The notes under the pieces were generated by a model. That model did no database searches. It was not told the DNA's origin and saw only the letters and a program-made list of their open reading frames with translations. 64,000 bases of DNA from Paracentrotus lividus (lineage: Eukaryota; Echinodermata; Echinoidea; Camarodonta; Echinidae): NCBI GenBank assembly GCA_940671915.1, contig CALNVZ010001495.1, forward strand, positions 175,713-239,712. Direction: 5' to 3'. Numbering within the stretch: position 1 is the stretch's first letter; every line of letters begins with the position of its first letter. Position numbers and translations under genes: made by a program. Below are positions 1 to 13,082 of this stretch, in pieces.

Positions 1-43
1 TGTAACAACTGACCCGTGTAACTTCCAACCCCAGTCTCCCCTA
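1..43. mobile_element. Right end of a TA-flanked DNA transposon (partial)
   Basis: The first bases contain CCAGTCTCCCCTA followed by TATA. This is the inverted form of the TAGGGGAGACCGGG terminus at 63209, and both copies have a nearby GTTACA/TGTAAC motif. The TA at the boundary fits the TA target duplication of the Tc1/mariner superfamily. Only the terminus lies in the window, so size and coding content are unknown. Confidence 0.5.
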
Positions 44-45
44 TA

Positions 46-597
46 TACGATGTTGTTGTGATATTTGGTAAAGATGTATTTTGTGAGATTTTTTTTTGTA
101 AATCTAGGATTAGAGTGGCCTTGACGGCGTTCAATTACATACTCAAAATACATCATGTGTGGCAATGTATCATTATGCTAACAAGGTCATGCGAGGTTGT
201 CTCACTCCAAGGCTGAAAATTTTTTTTAATTTTCAGTAAAATATCTAATGAAATTTAAGATGTTCTACTTACGCATTTAGTCATGTTTCCCCCTTAATCT
301 TCCATAAAAATAAATTATTTAGGTAATCAGGCTCCAAAGGCAATTACAAACTAATTTGATGATTTACGTAATTGAAGCAAGCCTACTACCATAATTTGAT
401 TTTTGGAACTACTTACTTTCAACACAATACGTCGTCTTCTCTGAATTTCTGTGCCTATCTTGTGTCTTGTATCTTATTTAAAAGTATATCTACGATGTTT
501 TTGTGATATTTGGTAAACATGTAAATTGTGTGCTTTTTTGTAAATCTAGGTTTAGAGTGGCTTTGACGTCGTTAAATTACATACACAAAACATATTG
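46..597. repeat. Two direct repeat copies of about 110 bp with a 335-bp spacer
   Basis: Positions 46-155 and 491-597 are near copies. Both contain a TACGATGTT...GTGATATTTGGTAAA block followed by TTTTTTTGTAAATCTAGG and GTGGCNTTGACG. The spacer is AT-rich with no coding signal. It may be the remains of a tandem duplication within a repeat. The identity is direct from the sequence; the origin is unknown. Confidence 0.7.
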
Positions 598-719
598 TAT
601 GGGACTATGCATCATGAATATTCATTAGGGTCAGGCGTGCGCGCGCTATATTGTTCATGGAACTGTGCAGTGATTTTTTTTCAACATGGCGCTGATCTCA
701 GTGCGACCGCTGCAAACAT

Positions 720-850
720 ACGTGAACCCCTCATTGACCAAACTAAACATCTGGCAGTGCAACTCTGCTGCATAATGTCCCTACAGCCGGGGGCGTCCAA
801 AATGAGTGCTCATTTTACCCAAAAAAAAAAAATCTATTTTGATTAAAAAA
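720..850. repeat. End of a dispersed repeat, inverted relative to 36797-36880
   Basis: This block contains ACATCTGGCAGTGCA, CTCTGCTGCAT, CAGCCGGGGGCGTCCAAAAT and GTGCTCATTTTACCC. Positions 36797-36880 carry the reverse complement with a few changes. An 83-codon frame over it is part of the repeat and not a gene. The family is not identified. Confidence 0.55.
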
Positions 851-2142
851 TGACAGAATTCATTTTCTAAACACACTAAACTTGATGTGAAAATAAAGAG
901 TATTAAATTATCTTAAAGCTTGTGCTATTCTTAAATCAGAGTGAAACCGAAAACAGTGAGAGTTTTAATGAAGAAATGTTTTTCTTTCTCATTTTTTTAC
1001 GCAAATATTTTTTGCTCCTTTATTCAATAATTTTTAATAAAGAGTTGTATAAAACATTGATTTTTGTAACTTTTCTAAAAGCTACCTACGTGCATGTGAA
1101 TGATGCTGTAAAAAGAAGGGAGTTACATCTTATTCCGATAAAGAATTATGATTAGCTAAAGTCAGGAACGCAATACAGACAAAAATCAACAATTTGCCAC
1201 GTGACTGTATTACGAAAAGCTGATTTTATGTGATGGCTGTGAATACAAACAAAAGCACTGAAAATGCGGAACATGACGTACAAGTTTTCGATACTTGGTT
1301 TGTCTGCTAACAGCCATCGCATGTTATCGGCCTTTCATAATGCACGTACGGGTATGGGGTTCTTCTTCGTTATGGGGCAAATTGTTGATTATCTTTCCAT
1401 AAAATATCAAAAACTTTCCAAAACTTGTTGGTAAAAGGTTTCTTCCTTCACACGATTGAAAATAAACAGCTATCGCTTAGAATGTTTATCTTTGAAGTTT
1501 AAATACACCACCTTATAAGCCGCGATCACATCTCCTCCTCGGGACCATAGGGTTAGGGTTAGAGAATCAGTCGTTTTGATAATTTTTATACAGTGCCGTT
1601 CCGATCCCCCCCCCCCCATGAGATTTACCCTCAGAGCGACTTGGATAGAGACCACTATATATAGTGTTACACTAAAAGCTTCTGTTCCGGGGTTCGATAT
1701 ACTCCTATTAGCAGAAACAAATTACATCTTTGGAAAGGTGAGATGTCAGTTAAGATTATCAACGTATAGTTGCCCCTTGAATCACCTGGAATCTAAACAA
1801 AATTAATTTTCAACCCAACCCAACCCACCCCCCAAAAATACAATTTTCGACGATTTTTATGAATTTTAGTACTCATATCTCCCAAAACAATGCATTATTA
1901 AATATTTCAATTATATATCCTAAATGAGTCACTATACAGCAAGAAATGTGTAAAGTAACAGGCTGATTGCTTTATAAATCTATACACACGATAAAGCTTT
2001 TTGTGTGCCAAACATGTAACAAAATCTGAAAACTCCAGATTCCTCGATTTTTAATATCGGCACAGTTTGATATGATTGTGGCCCACTGTGTGGCGGAGCG
2101 ATAAGGACAGGGGCTGTTAAAGATCATGACTTACATTACTAT
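851..2142. other. AT-rich non-coding DNA, nothing recognised
   Basis: Short chance frames only. A C-run at 1609-1618 and a GGGTTAGGGTTAG motif near 1550 are too short to be functional telomeric sequence. Under the gene model below, this lies downstream of the second SRCR exon and could be intron or flank. Confidence 0.5.
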
Positions 2143-2199
2143 ATGCTTCTGTGCGGCCAAAACATCACTATCGGCACTGTTTATGTCAGCGCTGGCAAC

Positions 2200-2560
2200 A
2201 TTCCTGCGTGGTCGGCACAGGCGTCCACCCCACAGAGGGGCGGGGGTATTGTCCTGGGGATCGTCTCAGGGTTAATTATTCGGGATAATTATCCCGGTGG
2301 TATTTGCCCTCAGGGGCGTAATTATATTGAGATATGGTGTAATCATACGGGAGCAATCATATTGGGGTTATTGTCCATGGGGGTAATCACAGTCAAGGAG
2401 TTATTTGTCCTCCGGGGAAATTATCCGGGAAGTAAGGAGTGATTATTCTGGGGTAATATTCCAGTTGGTAATTATCCGGGGGTAATTGTCCTCGGGGGTC
2501 ATTGTTTTTGGGTAAATATTTGAGAGGATTTTTATTTTTTGGGGGGTTAATATAGGTTTT
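2200..2560. repeat. Degenerate GGGTAATTATCCGGGG minisatellite
   Basis: The segment is built from imperfect 18-25 bp units of the type GGGGTAATTRTCCNGGGGG, many of them locally self-complementary (TTATCCCGG / CCGGGATAA). A related piece follows the A-run at 3775-3885 with GGGGTAGTTGTCCGGGG and GGGGAATTGTCC. The frames across it are repeat artefacts. Confidence 0.7.
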
Positions 2561-3716
2561 CCCGGTCACTTTCATACAAATATCATTTGAATCTATTTAA
2601 AGATCATTTAATTTCACCACAGTTGTGATCGTTTGGGCCAACCTTCATTTAAACTTACGTTCGTTCAAATCATTTATTTTTGCAATGATCTTTTGACATG
2701 TGCCAAGTCGATTTTAAAAAGTAGCATTTTTCATTAAATTTCATATTTGCTTCGTTCGAGATTTGAATCCTTGTAAAGCATTCTTCGAATCAGTCATCTA
2801 AGTTTAAACACAGAACATTCAACTTTTAGAATTGGGAATGTTTTATTTTTCTTTTCGCTTGATCGAATAATTAATTATCCGCGCAACACATTTAGATAAA
2901 GAGCCGTTCACATTGAAACTTTATGCATAGATAATTAGAAATATGCATTCAAATTCAAATGGGGATGGCCTCGGACTTTCTCAAGTCATTCAAATTCATT
3001 ATAAGGCAAGCATGTTAAAAATAAAAAGAAGACATGACATTCTATAGGTTATCAAAACGGTTTACTATGACTTTGGTTACCATGCAGCCCTCATACCAAC
3101 GAAAATGAAATAGTGGATGCAAAGACAAAGAGAAGGAACACTGGACACGCACATATAATTTATTAGTGAGATTAATACCAAAACTTGTATGTTTCCCTAT
3201 TAAAAATCAAGACTTGATTTTCACACGGACCTATTATATGAAAGAAAAGGCCTAAGAAAAGGCCCGTATATGCCCCCATAAAAAAACATAAACGGAATTT
3301 TAAATTGAATGAAAGTTTCTTTAAATTGAGTTCCTCAAAATGAAATTGATTGCCCGAACAGGCCTCGTTAATTTGAATTAGCATAATGCAAATTTGTACA
3401 TACATTAATGAACTTGTATGCACGTTTAAAGATCTTGTTTGCTGTATAAATAAAATTAAGTACGGGGAAAATAAGATTGAATGAAATACATGGAAATGGT
3501 TTTGCCCAAATTATGAAATTGAATGCTCTTAAAATAAAACTTCGTGACTATGAATGAATCTGATTCCCCGTATTTTAAATCGAAAATTCCGATATCGATC
3601 GGAAGAAAGTATCGCCCTTCTATAGGTTTGAATGACAAACCTATAAAATTGGGTGGGAAAACCTATATAATCTGTGTTAAATTGCCTTGGTAGGCTTTTT
3701 TGAGTAAATGCCCGTG

Positions 3717-3719
<3 letters not shown>
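2561..3719. other. Non-coding AT-rich DNA
   Basis: No exon, RNA gene or mobile-element terminus was recognised. The frames seen are short and lack codon structure. Confidence 0.45.
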
Positions 3720-3760
<41 letters not shown>

Positions 3761-3885
3761 AAAAAGAAAATGGGAGGGGGGATAATTGTCTGAGAGTACA
3801 TTTTTTGGGGGAATTGTCCTTGGGGGTAGTTGTCCGGGGTAATTGCCCAGTTGGCTATTGTTCTGACACGCTCTACCCTGCATTA
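3720..3885. repeat. A-run of about 38 bp plus GGGTAATTGTCC repeat fragment
   Basis: A nearly pure A-tract (3720-3758) is followed by units matching the minisatellite at 2200-2560. It is either an assembly-sensitive homopolymer or the tail of a retrotransposed copy. There is no coding sequence. Confidence 0.7.
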
Positions 3886-4296
3886 TGAATAAGGAGTAAT
3901 ATACCGTATATCCTTAATTGTTTCCCTTCGACTAAACATTTATTTTTGTATATTTCTATTTTTTTAAATTCATAATTACATTAACTTTTAGACTTTATTT
4001 AGTGATTACTTATCTTGATTTTTTTTCTCTCATATTTCTAATCTGAATACTAAATAAATTCTGATCCATTTTTGTGTTCCTGAATTGATTTACTGAATAA
4101 TTATGTATCAATTGAATTTTTTTCTACTTCACGGCAGTTTAATTATACCTTATAGAATCAATGATGGTTAACTTCACTGATATCTACCTATATATAATGT
4201 ATCTATTTAATATGTTATGATACTATACTCTACACTTTAACTGACTTAAATTATTGTACATGTATGTGATAATAAGTTATTGTATATACTTTGTTG

Positions 4297-4850
4297 TTTA
4301 TACACTGTCCGTCATAAAGGTGGAATGTTTTTTTGCCGCTATAGCGACAAGATTTGGTTTTGACTTTAATTTCTTGAATATGTTTGTCCCTGCTTTTACT
4401 TTTTGGGACCCTGGCTATATCTTGGACATTCTCCCAACTCTTCACGTGGACCTTTTGCCAAAAAAGCTTTGTCAACCCCCGTGATTTTTGTCTTTTTTTC
4501 TCATTTTGGGGCCCCTTTCTGTTTTCCCGGCCGATCAAGCTCCCCTCAGTCCTACCCCCAGGAAACGCGACTGAGGTGTACTGTTTTAAATTGTTCTTTA
4601 AGTTAAATCTATATTTCTGGGGACAGGTTAAGGTCTCTTGTCTAGGGGAGGTGTTGAAGTAAAAAACGAGATTCGTGAAAATTCGGAATATTTTATTCCA
4701 TCTTTATGCTGAAAACAAAAGAAATGAAAAACCACCTTTAACCCTTAAATATCATCATTTTCCCCTTAATTTTTTTTTGTTTAGCCTTGATGACAAGGCT
4801 GTAAATAGTCATTATTGATAATATTTTATCATAAAAACACGGATTGATCC
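4297..4850 (+). mobile_element. Foldback element A, copy 1 (left arm and centre only)
   Basis: It begins with ACTGTCCGTCATAAAGGTGG, then GCCGCTATAGCGACA, a TTTGGGACCCTGGCTATATC block and the central GCCTTGATGACAAGGCTGTAAATAGTC block. The same order occurs in the complete palindromic copy at 33018-33973. The mirror-image right arm is missing here, so this copy is truncated. It is non-autonomous with no transposase frame. Confidence 0.65.
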
Positions 4851-5278
4851 TTGTGAAATGTTTAAGGTCACAAGTGCTTTTAATTATTTCAGTATGAGGG
4901 ACAGATGTTCTGTATACGCAATATATGAAAAAATGAGATAAATAGGATTTCATATAATAAAACACACAAAAACTAGGGGGACTGTGACATCATCAGTTTG
5001 CTCATTTGAATATTCAAATATTCAAATGAGACAATGAGACAATTGCCAAGAACTGTTTTACAAAAAAAAATCAAGACCTAAAAAAATGCATAACTTTGTT
5101 ATTTTTCATCCGATTTTGATGAAATTTTCTGTGTTGTGCTTGATGAATTTTACTTAATTTTACAAAACTTTTTCATTTCAGCCCGGACTCCTCCTTTAAA
5201 GTTATTGTTCATTGCATTGACGCTATAGCGACAATGCTATGTTATCGTTCAAAATTCCTATTCCGTCGTCTTCTTTTT

Positions 5279-6049
5279 AGGTGGTATGTACGTATGTACG
5301 TATGTAATAAGCACCTTCTTTATATGTCAGAATCTTCTTTTTTTTTTTTTTTTCTTTCTCTATTATATTTTATTCTTCTGTCAAATTCTTGTAGACATGA
5401 TAACTCAAAAAATAATGCACCTAAAGTATTTCAAATTTTCAGCAATGATAGATCATTGTAAATCTGAGCACTAAAAAAATTTTCTATCTCATTAGCATAA
5501 TGTGACGTCATCTAGACGCCATTTTGTAAAATCACATTATCAATCATAACTTCAATAACAATAATCATGATTAATCATATTTAGTACACATAAACTTTAA
5601 ATATGAAGCGCAATCTTTGAGAAACCATAATGCGCGCGCGTAAGTACGCGCATTAACGAATTACGCGCGTGCAAAAAATTAAAAATGTTCAAAAATCACT
5701 TAATGGCTGAAGTAGAGTACTTTCAGGTCATTTTAAGCATTTCAAAAAAATGCGCGCACACAATTTTGCGCGCATTAATGCGCGTAGGCGAAGATGCAGC
5801 TTGAGATCCATTGATTTTTGCCTCTTACAGTACAATTGATAATATTCACAACGATTTGACACCATAATCACTACTTTTTAGACTATTATAACGAAATGAG
5901 TCTGTTCAAGTTGAACTACGCGCACGCGAATTTGTCAATTTTACCAAAATATGCCATTTTTGGCCAAAAAACATGCCTACACAAAATCCTGAATAATTCT
6001 TCAGGATCAAACGGCAACCCCCAATATTATCTTTCAGAGTTGGATAGAG
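5279..6049. repeat. Direct repeat R, copy 1
   Basis: About 770 bp that recurs at 6391-7140. It starts AGGTGGTATGTACGTATG, has a T-run, and includes a stretch rich in GCGCGC blocks (ATGCGCGCGCGTAAGTACGCG). No coding capacity is seen. Confidence 0.85.
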
Positions 6050-6390
6050 TATGAGTTGTAGATGCGAATTTCAACCTCATTATATACTTATCGTCATTGC
6101 AACATTATCATAATGGCTCCTAAACTCAAAATTTCGATTTGCTTTCAAAATTACCGATTCAGCTAATGACGCATTATCTTGATACAAAGAGGAGTGTTTT
6201 CTCAGTAACTATGTGCCGTTTCTCTTTCAATGTTCAGTATGTTGTAGCCGAGACAACTCCCTACAACCATTGACGAATTTAAATGATTTTTACCCCCGGC
6301 TCTGTAGTCTATAAATTGGCAGTAAAGAAGGCATGTCATATCACACATTTGAAGTGTACGTGTATTTTGCATTGGACAAGCTGCCTTCAT
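6050..6390. other. Spacer between the two R copies
   Basis: About 340 bp of non-coding DNA between the direct repeats. Nothing in it was recognised. Confidence 0.5.
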
Positions 6391-7140
6391 TAGGTGGATG
6401 TACGTATGTACATAGCACCTCTTGTATTGTCAGAATCTTCTTTTTTTTTTTTTTTTCTTCTCTTTTTTTTTATTCTTCTGTACAATTCTTGTAGACATGA
6501 TCACAAAAATAATGCACTAAAGTATTTCAAATTTCAGCAATGATAGATCATTGTAAATCTGAGCACTAAAAAAAATTTCTAGCTCATAGCATAATGGACG
6601 TCATCTAGACGCATTTTGTAAATCACATTATCAATTCATAACTTTCATAACTAATAATCATGAATTAATCATATTTAAGTACACATAAACTTTAAATTGA
6701 AGCGCATCTTTTAGAACATAATGCGCGCGCGTAACGTACGCGCATTAAGGAATTACGCGCGTGCAAAAATTAAAAATGTTCAAAATCACTTTATGGCTGA
6801 AGTAGAGTACGTTTCAGGTCATTTTAAGCATTTCAAGAAAAATGCGCGCACACAATTTTGCGCGTATTAATGCGCGTAGGCGACAGAATGCAGCTTGAGA
6901 TCATTGATTTTTGCTCTATACAGTAAATCTTGATAACTATTCACAACGATTTGACACCATAATCACTACTTTTTAGACTATTTATAACGAAATGATGGTC
7001 TGTTCAAGTTGGAACTACGCGCACGCGATTTTGTCAATTAATTACCAAACTATATCCATTTTGGCCAAAACATGCTACACAAATCACTGAATAATTCTTC
7101 AGGATCAACGGCAACCCCCATTATCTTTCAGAGTATGGAT
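6391..7140. repeat. Direct repeat R, copy 2 (indel-rich)
   Basis: It follows copy 1 from the TAGGTGG start to the GGCAACCCCCA...TTATCTTTCAGAGT end. It differs mainly by single-base insertions and deletions scattered every 10-20 bases, many in homopolymers, rather than by substitutions. Confidence 0.85.
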
Positions 7141-9429
7141 ACACCATACAATTGCAAAATGTCCTTTATTTTTTTTTTTTTTTTATTTATTTTTATAAGT
7201 CCAGAAGCGTTGGCGGTCAAAATTTTTTCAAATGAATCGTGGTGGTCTCAAATTGAAGAGCGTCATTTTCCTAACAAAAAATAATTTCGGACAGCCTATT
7301 TGAATATAAATGCTATGTACACAGGTTGAAAAATTTTCAAAACCACGGCTTGATGGTCAAAATCTAAAAATGCTCAATTCACCCCATATTCATACAAAGT
7401 ATGTTTCAGGCCATTTCAAGAATTTTAAAAATTTCCGCGCGTAAGCGCCCGTGCGCGCGTTTAGCTCGCACTTTGTAAATCGCCTAAAATTCCGGGTTTT
7501 TTTTTGTTGATTGGCAATTTAGACAATTCTCTTAGGAGTTTCTATTCATTTTAAATCGTTTCCAACCGAACATACAGACGCACGCGGTCGTCAAATTTCA
7601 ATTTCCGCGCGTGCGTCAATGGAGCAAATAACGTAAAAACATAACAAAACATACGTCTTTAGAATCCTCCAAATCTCGTCCGAAAGGTCGAAACCCTATT
7701 TATTTTCTCACATGCTCTGAAAGTATATGACATAGTAAATATAATCCACTTATAAAATGTGGGGTCTAAGGAATAAAACATCGGCATATTCTCATGCAAA
7801 CCCAAAATTTCTTCTTTTTTTTCAATCCAAATTTAGTTATTATCAGGATTAATATTGGTTGATTTTCTCCCAAATGCTTTTCATGTTAAGGCTGAGACAG
7901 TTCCAAAACAGTCAAATTGTAAAAGGTGATTAAATGTCAAATTCATCATATTACACAATTCATTTTCTTCTTTTTCAAAAAGTTAATTTTACTCTCTCTT
8001 TTCGTTTCAGTTTTGTTCTCTCTCTTTCCTGTAGCCAATTGCTGTATATTTTTTTGCATTACAAATACATATCAGTACATACCACCGATAATTGTACGCA
8101 TTACAATTATAAAAGCTCTAGTTCTTTTTCTTCTTCCACAAAAACCCATTCATTTAACAAGTGAACCTTGTAATCACTGTCCAGGTCAAAATACTCATCC
8201 AAATTTGTTCTAACTTCGTAGACATGTCATCCGTGATCCACTATTGATCCCCTGACATTTCAATTTCCAAAATCACTCATCCGTGACCGTTTATCGGCCA
8301 TTTTGTCAATTTTTGGTCATATGAAAGCCATTCTTCCAGCCTCCATATCTCTGTCATTAAAGATGCTACAGACTTCTAACAAAATGCATTAGATAGTCTA
8401 TGAGTTTGCCTTTCCAATGTACTCAATCACTTTTCATTTAGAAAATATCTTCATATTTTAAATTAATTTCAAAAATCAACTCCGTTATGAAATAAAAAAC
8501 TGTGACTAAAAACACACGAAAATGGCTATAACTTTCTTAAATTAATTCAATTTTGCTTTAAATTTTCAGGGCATATTATTCTAATAATTGTGCACACACT
8601 CCACATGTTTCACGCTCCAGTAAATACGCAAAAATGCAAATAGCGCCCTCAAAAGTTTCAAATTTTGGCAAAAATCCAAGGGGCTGCATCTGCGTTGTGC
8701 CTTGTTAAAACCGTACCCTTTTTTGGATTTAGGTACTTCAGACTATGTCCTTTCCAGCAATGTAAAGAAAAATATATCGATTCATTGACCAAATTGCTCA
8801 AAAATGTTGTAGAAAGTAAAAAATTATCGATACAAGGAAATCAAGTTTAACTTCCCCTAAAATTGCGAATATTCCATCTAGGGGCTTGGGACTTGGCAGG
8901 CATATGCATCAACACATTTCACAACTATCTGCCAACTTTTGTAAAATTTAATGACGTCATCGAAAAGCTATGGACCAAAAATAGCGAATTTCCAATGGAT
9001 TACGTAACAAGGCATTATGTTATTGTCGTTTAATATTTGCTTCTGAAATTGACATCACAATGACCGCATTGAAATTGCCTTTCCATTAATACCAAATATA
9101 ATATAGGTTGTCACAGAAAATTTCGAGTAAATCACATTTTTGTAGGAGCCATTATACCCGCTTGCCTAATAATTGCAAATTTGACAGAGCCATGTACGCC
9201 GGATAATATGGAAAGCGAAATTTTCAAAATTGCAGTGTGGTACACAAAGCATATTCGTTTTACACACAGATCTTGTATATTATGTAAAGCCTACTTCCGT
9301 TTCCCAATATATTTCAAAATATATGCTTACATTTTAATAATCATTGAAATCTTTTAGTCAAGGCGTCAATGCACGCACATCGTTCATGTCAACGATTGCA
9401 GTTCTAGTTAAATCTATCATTATCATTAC
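7141..9429. other. Non-coding region downstream of the second SRCR exon
   Basis: No exon is recognisable. A CG-rich patch (7430-7620) has alternating CGCGCG blocks similar in style to those in repeat R. If the SRCR gene continues, this is intron; no acceptor followed by an obvious domain was found. Confidence 0.4.
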
Positions 9430-9750
9430 CAATTCCATAGCACGTGACCCCTGCATCTTCACTATGCTCACAGTTATCAACAAAGTAACCATTGTGTGTA
9501 CAGCGTGCGATGTTTGACTCCCTTCCGGTGCATCGCACATTGTCCAGGATTACGCTCCCTGAGCCCCGGCCAAAGTGTGCATCTGTGTAGTAATTTGAAG
9601 CCTGACTGTATCCGAGTGAACGACAGACCACATGGGCGTCATCTAGATCCCAGTCATCATCACAGACTGTACCCCATCTCCCTTGGTTGAGAACCTCAAC
9701 TCTACCTTCCAGTGGTCCATTACCACCAGCCAAACGGGTCTGTAGAGGAA
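9430..9750 (-). CDS. SRCR domain exon (group A), second in gene order
   Basis: The exon encodes one complete scavenger receptor cysteine-rich domain of about 107 residues. On the minus strand an acceptor (TATACCCAG) precedes TTCCTCTACAGACC, translated as (V)PLQTRLAGG. The diagnostic motifs GRVEV, WGTVCDDDWD, VVCRSLGY, ILDNVRCTG and HSEDAGVTC follow. Six cysteines fit the group A pattern (C2, C3, C5-C8). The donor is ATTG|GTAATG. The 321-nt length and phase 1-1 boundaries make it a symmetric module that can be duplicated without shifting frame, the usual one-exon SRCR layout. SRCR domains bind microbial or protein ligands on secreted or membrane receptors; here that role is inferred from the family. 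No stop codon lies in the exon, so the protein continues in exons not found. The exon is intact and, by eye, about 70% identical in protein to 19665-19985. Confidence 0.93.
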
Positions 9751-11705
9751 CTGGGTATAAGCATTTGCATTTTCATTCATTAATGTTACTTGTAGATATT
9801 TTACAGAAATAAACTAACAGCATGCTGTTATACATCAATGTACTGGTTTTAAAAAAAAATAAAGAAGAAAAAAAACAAAACAAACAAACAAACCTAAAGT
9901 AAAGATAAAAAATAACTTTGAATAAGATAGGACAAATAGTGTTGTTATAGAAATGAAGGAAACAGATTACAGGTACTGGTTTTGTATGTAGTGACAGAGC
10001 CTCCTTAATCATGTTAATATTTAGTAGTGGCCATAATTATTCCAACACTAAGAATATTTAAATGATTTAAGTTGTTTTCATTCAGTTGACCATTTAAATA
10101 CCTATAAAATGGTTGAAATGTCTACGAAAACCACCATTATGCTTTAAAAACTAAATAATATAGTCATGGTAATGTGTAAGGCTGTGGTCACATCCCGTCG
10201 TACTTGCGCGTGCGTGCAGTCTACGTGCAAAAAAAGCGGGGAAAATTTGGAAATTCGTACGTCATGTACGTGGTGATTACCGACTCGGTACGGGTTTTGG
10301 AGTAGGCAGACATGACGTAGAAGTTTTAGTGCAGGAGGAACTTTCGCTGCGTGCGGGTTACGTTCGGGCTACCGTTTCACCCCACGTACGCAGACGCACG
10401 CCCTCAGTAATGACTAAGCACGCACAACGCACTGACTCCGTGAGTCTTTTAATACTTCCCACTTACTTGACTCTTGCAAATTTCATCTGCCAAATGAGCA
10501 CGCAGAATGTATACATAATGTAATGTCATCACCTTATAAAAGTACCGCAGTTTATTTTCTTCTCTTCTATTTTTTAAAAACAATATTAACTTATTTCCAT
10601 CATTAATTTGCAAAAAGCAACACGTTTCAACAGTTTTCGAATAGGGTACATACAGGTAATATGGACCCCCTAAGCTCATTTGCCTAATTTGCATAAAATT
10701 ACAAAATGACACCAGTCAATTTTGTTATATAATCATAACTACTGCTCTATTTATTGTGAAAAAAAACAATTATCAACCAAACTGTCTGCAATATTCAAGA
10801 TGGTTGAGTCATTACGAGTGATATTACTGATGTGCGGTAATTATGGGCAATGTATTTAATGTTTTTAAAACTGAGATGACTCTACCATGTGGGATTTGCT
10901 TTAAACTGTTTGAAAATATTACTTTATAAGATATCTTTGAAATTATAGACCTTCAGGTAATACTTTGTGACTATATATTTCATGTTTTGTATTTTGTATT
11001 TATTTCCTTTGTTTTAATACATTTAAATATTTTCATTATACAAGATATAGGCTAAATAATTATTTATATTAATGTATATAATGTGAATATCCAAAAAAAT
11101 GTAAGGAAGAGTTGATGCTCATCCCAATACTAAAGTACAGAATATTTCGCCTTTGGTAGGCGCCTTACTTGCTTATGTTGTGTGTCAGGCAAGCATTTAT
11201 GCTAATTGAACCTTCACTACACAAATTGACCTGTACAGATAGTAGTGATAAAATTGAAATATAAGCTTATAAAATTATAAAACATCGAGGTCACTAAGCG
11301 CTTGCTTTTCACATCACATTCTAATATGAAATATCAAATTTTACATCAGGGTAAAAAAATGCAGTAGTTTTCCCGTACTTGTTGGTTTACAAGAGAATTT
11401 TCTCAGAGAAATTTCGGCATCAGTGCTCTCCGAGATATTAATTTTCGTATACGTCATTATCAACATTTGGTGCTCACCGGTCACCGGCACGTCGACGGTA
11501 GACATGATGTTGCTTCGGTGGCATATTACTGCTGGTATTACATGCATGGTACCCTAACATTAAAAAAAATTGTTATATGATTATTATATTTTCTCTTTTC
11601 TACTTCTTCGTCTTCTTCTTACTTCTTTTTTTTGGGGGGGGGCGGCTATTCAATTACGTGATTTCTGTGAAAAATGACATTTATAATGTTAATGCCTGTC
11701 AGAAC
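9751..11705. other. Intron of the SRCR gene, left part
   Basis: This is part of the 9.9-kb intron between the two SRCR exons. It holds no exon that I can recognise. A GC-rich patch at 10195-10450 with repeated ACGTACG and GCGTGCG blocks resembles a MITE, but I could not match both ends. Confidence 0.5.
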
Positions 11706-12730
11706 TAACACCTCCAAAAAGTTTTGAATGATTTTGGCCATGATAACTTTTCAGGTACGCTTTGTTATTCTGATTTCTACCATTGGAAAGATAATTTATT
11801 CCCTTTTTATTTTATCTATTTGTAATGATTTTGTAATGCTTAATGCACAGAGTATCAGTAATACTGGAGAAATGTAAAAATAAATGTTGATAAATGCATA
11901 ACTTATAAGAGTAAGTTCCGCACTCGATTTAGGCCTGATATTTATGGGTTTTTTCTAAGTTTGTATTGAATTTTTACATTGTCCATGTAAGTTATCTCTT
12001 TTTAATGACACCTATTGTAAGAGAGTGTTTGTTTTGCTGCACAGTATACAATGATGTATATAAAGTGTGAAGTTAAATATCGTCGCAATTGAATGTATTG
12101 TCGTATTTGTTTGTTGCCAGCATAGAAATGCTTTCGCATTTCCTTTTTTTACTTTTGCATTATTTCATGAGTTTGTGGGCTTTCAAACATGATGTTACTA
12201 TGCTAATAGGGGTTAATAAAAGAAGAATAATGAACTTGTTTATGCTATGAAAATTGATAATGATTAAAAACCCACATTAAAATGTATCAAGGTTCAAAGT
12301 AGTGTTACAGAAATTTAAGCTGAAAATTATCTTTCGCTTTGCCATGTATTCAGGTGGCATTCAGGGTTTATGTGGACCCAGGCATGACATCACCATAACA
12401 AATAAGGTATCAATCAAGAGAGGAATGAATTAACTTGACAATGGGATAAAATTCAATAAAAATTAGAAAATATCCCGAAAGTTGTCAGGACCTAAAGTCA
12501 AGTTGCAGAACTTCAATGTGATCAATAAAAGTGCATTTTACAACATTTGACTTTTTACTTTTCTCCATATTTTGATTGAAGCATGACAAAATCATTACAA
12601 TATAGGATATCAATATAAAGGGGAATAAATTATCTTTCCAATGGTATGAATATCAGGAATAACTAAAGCGTACCTGAAAAGTTATCATGGCCCAAAGTCC
12701 ACTTGCGAAACTTTTTGGGAGGGGTTTATA
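11706..12730. mobile_element. Foldback element F1 (long terminal inverted repeats)
   Basis: The left end (CACCTCCAAAAAGTTTTG, GGCCATGATAACTTTTCAGG, TACCATTGGAAAGATAATTT) is mirrored at the right end (AAATTATCTTTCCAATGGTA, GAAAAGTTATCATGGCCC, AACTTTTTGGGAGGGG). Inner blocks such as TTTATTGATACC...ATTTGT recur several times, so the arms are made of related subunits of roughly 200 bp. There is no transposase frame. F2 at 38083-43423 belongs to the same family. Confidence 0.8.
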
Positions 12731-12799
12731 TTGATGTTTTGTTTATACATTTTTGCGAATAGATAATCGCCAAAATAATTATACTATGAAGATGTCAAA

Positions 12800-12862
12800 G
12801 TAAAAAAAAAAAAACAAAAAAAAAAAAACAGCAACAACAACAAAAAAACAACAACAAAAACG
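12800..12862. repeat. A-rich and (CAA)n simple repeat
   Basis: A-runs interspersed with CAACAACAA units just to the right of F1. Simple sequence only. Confidence 0.8.
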
Positions 12863-13082
12863 ACAGACTAAAAAGTCAATTTTGCCGCTGCCTAGTTAAA
12901 ATTAAATCATGTATCGCAAGGACGGCTTAATACATATTATTTTATTTTGCTGGATAATAGTGACCTCTGATTTTGATGCACAACTTTCAGAGCAGGGGCA
13001 AAAAAGAATCTTTCTTTTCGATAGAGAAGGAGTTGGTCTTCCATTATGCTATTAAAAATGACAAATGTTTCATTTCAGAATA

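Noticed and set aside
1549..1562. GGGTTAGGGTTAG telomere-like motif
   Set aside because: Only two units; no array and no chromosome-end context.
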